A DNA stretch of 13,176 bases from Alphaproteobacteria bacterium (lineage in GTDB: Bacteria; Pseudomonadota; Alphaproteobacteria; Micavibrionales; CSBR16-224), in the NCBI GenBank assembly GCA_007116755.1, contig SKHU01000282.1:1-13176 (forward strand), written 5' to 3'. The position numbers and the translations under genes were made by a program. The notes below the pieces were generated by a model, which had not been told where the DNA came from, did no database searches, and saw only the letters and a list, made by a program, of their open reading frames with translations. Positions 13,176 through 13,176 of this stretch are shown here, one piece after another; the first letter of the stretch is position 1; each line of letters begins with the position of its first letter.

Positions 13176-13176
13176 T

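Noticed and set aside
1..13176. Phage, transposon, CRISPR or toxin-antitoxin system
   Set aside because: No transposase, integrase, regular repeat array, terminal inverted repeats or toxin-antitoxin pair is visible anywhere in the window.

Overview
The window looks like a chromosomal stretch of a moderate-GC alphaproteobacterium. The evidence is protein character: an adrenodoxin-type [2Fe-2S] ferredoxin beside a thioredoxin-reductase-like ferredoxin-NADP+ reductase, a DUF1028 protein behind a D-amino-acid dehydrogenase, and a surface-fibre-like gene pair. A Micavibrio-like or Rhodospirillales-like lineage is possible, but I cannot fix the genus by eye. There is no insertion sequence, integrase, CRISPR array, tRNA or rRNA, and no gene-free stretch longer than about 300 bases.

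Layout. (1) 3-1035, plus strand: the 3' end of a repeat-containing secreted protein, then a small signal-peptide protein. An intergenic hairpin lies between them and a strong intrinsic terminator follows. The Asn/Ser/Thr-rich repeats recall curli-like or holdfast-anchor proteins. (2) 1157-2025: a tiny CsbD-like protein (minus strand) and a two-CBS-domain protein (plus strand), both stand-alone. (3) 2249-6246, plus strand: a tightly packed five-gene operon encoding a TVP38/DedA-type membrane protein, a methyltransferase, a mercuric-reductase-like flavoprotein, a second methyltransferase and a CDP-alcohol phosphatidyltransferase. It ends at an intrinsic terminator (6319-6345). (4) 11121-6390, minus strand: a five-gene operon folC, ferredoxin-NADP+ reductase, six-helix membrane protein, [2Fe-2S] ferredoxin, pheS. 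pheT does not follow pheS. (5) 11266-11721, plus strand: an unrecognised 151-residue protein with its own promoter, converging on a Sel1-repeat secreted protein (12264-11725, minus) with three bases between the stop codons. (6) 12951-12316, minus: a DUF1028 protein directly behind the truncated 3' end of a DadA-type D-amino-acid dehydrogenase that runs off the window.

How the genes may work together. The region 3 operon is the best candidate for an undescribed system. It combines a phosphatidyltransferase, a polytopic TVP38/VTT membrane protein, two SAM methyltransferases and a flavin disulfide reductase, which suggests synthesis, modification and transbilayer handling of an unusual membrane lipid. 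That is inference: each family is recognisable, but the pathway is not. In region 4 the reductase and ferredoxin form a plausible NADPH to FNR to ferredoxin electron chain, perhaps for iron-sulfur or other anabolic chemistry, with folC and pheS as housekeeping passengers. Regions 5 and 6 are accessory-like single genes of uncertain role.
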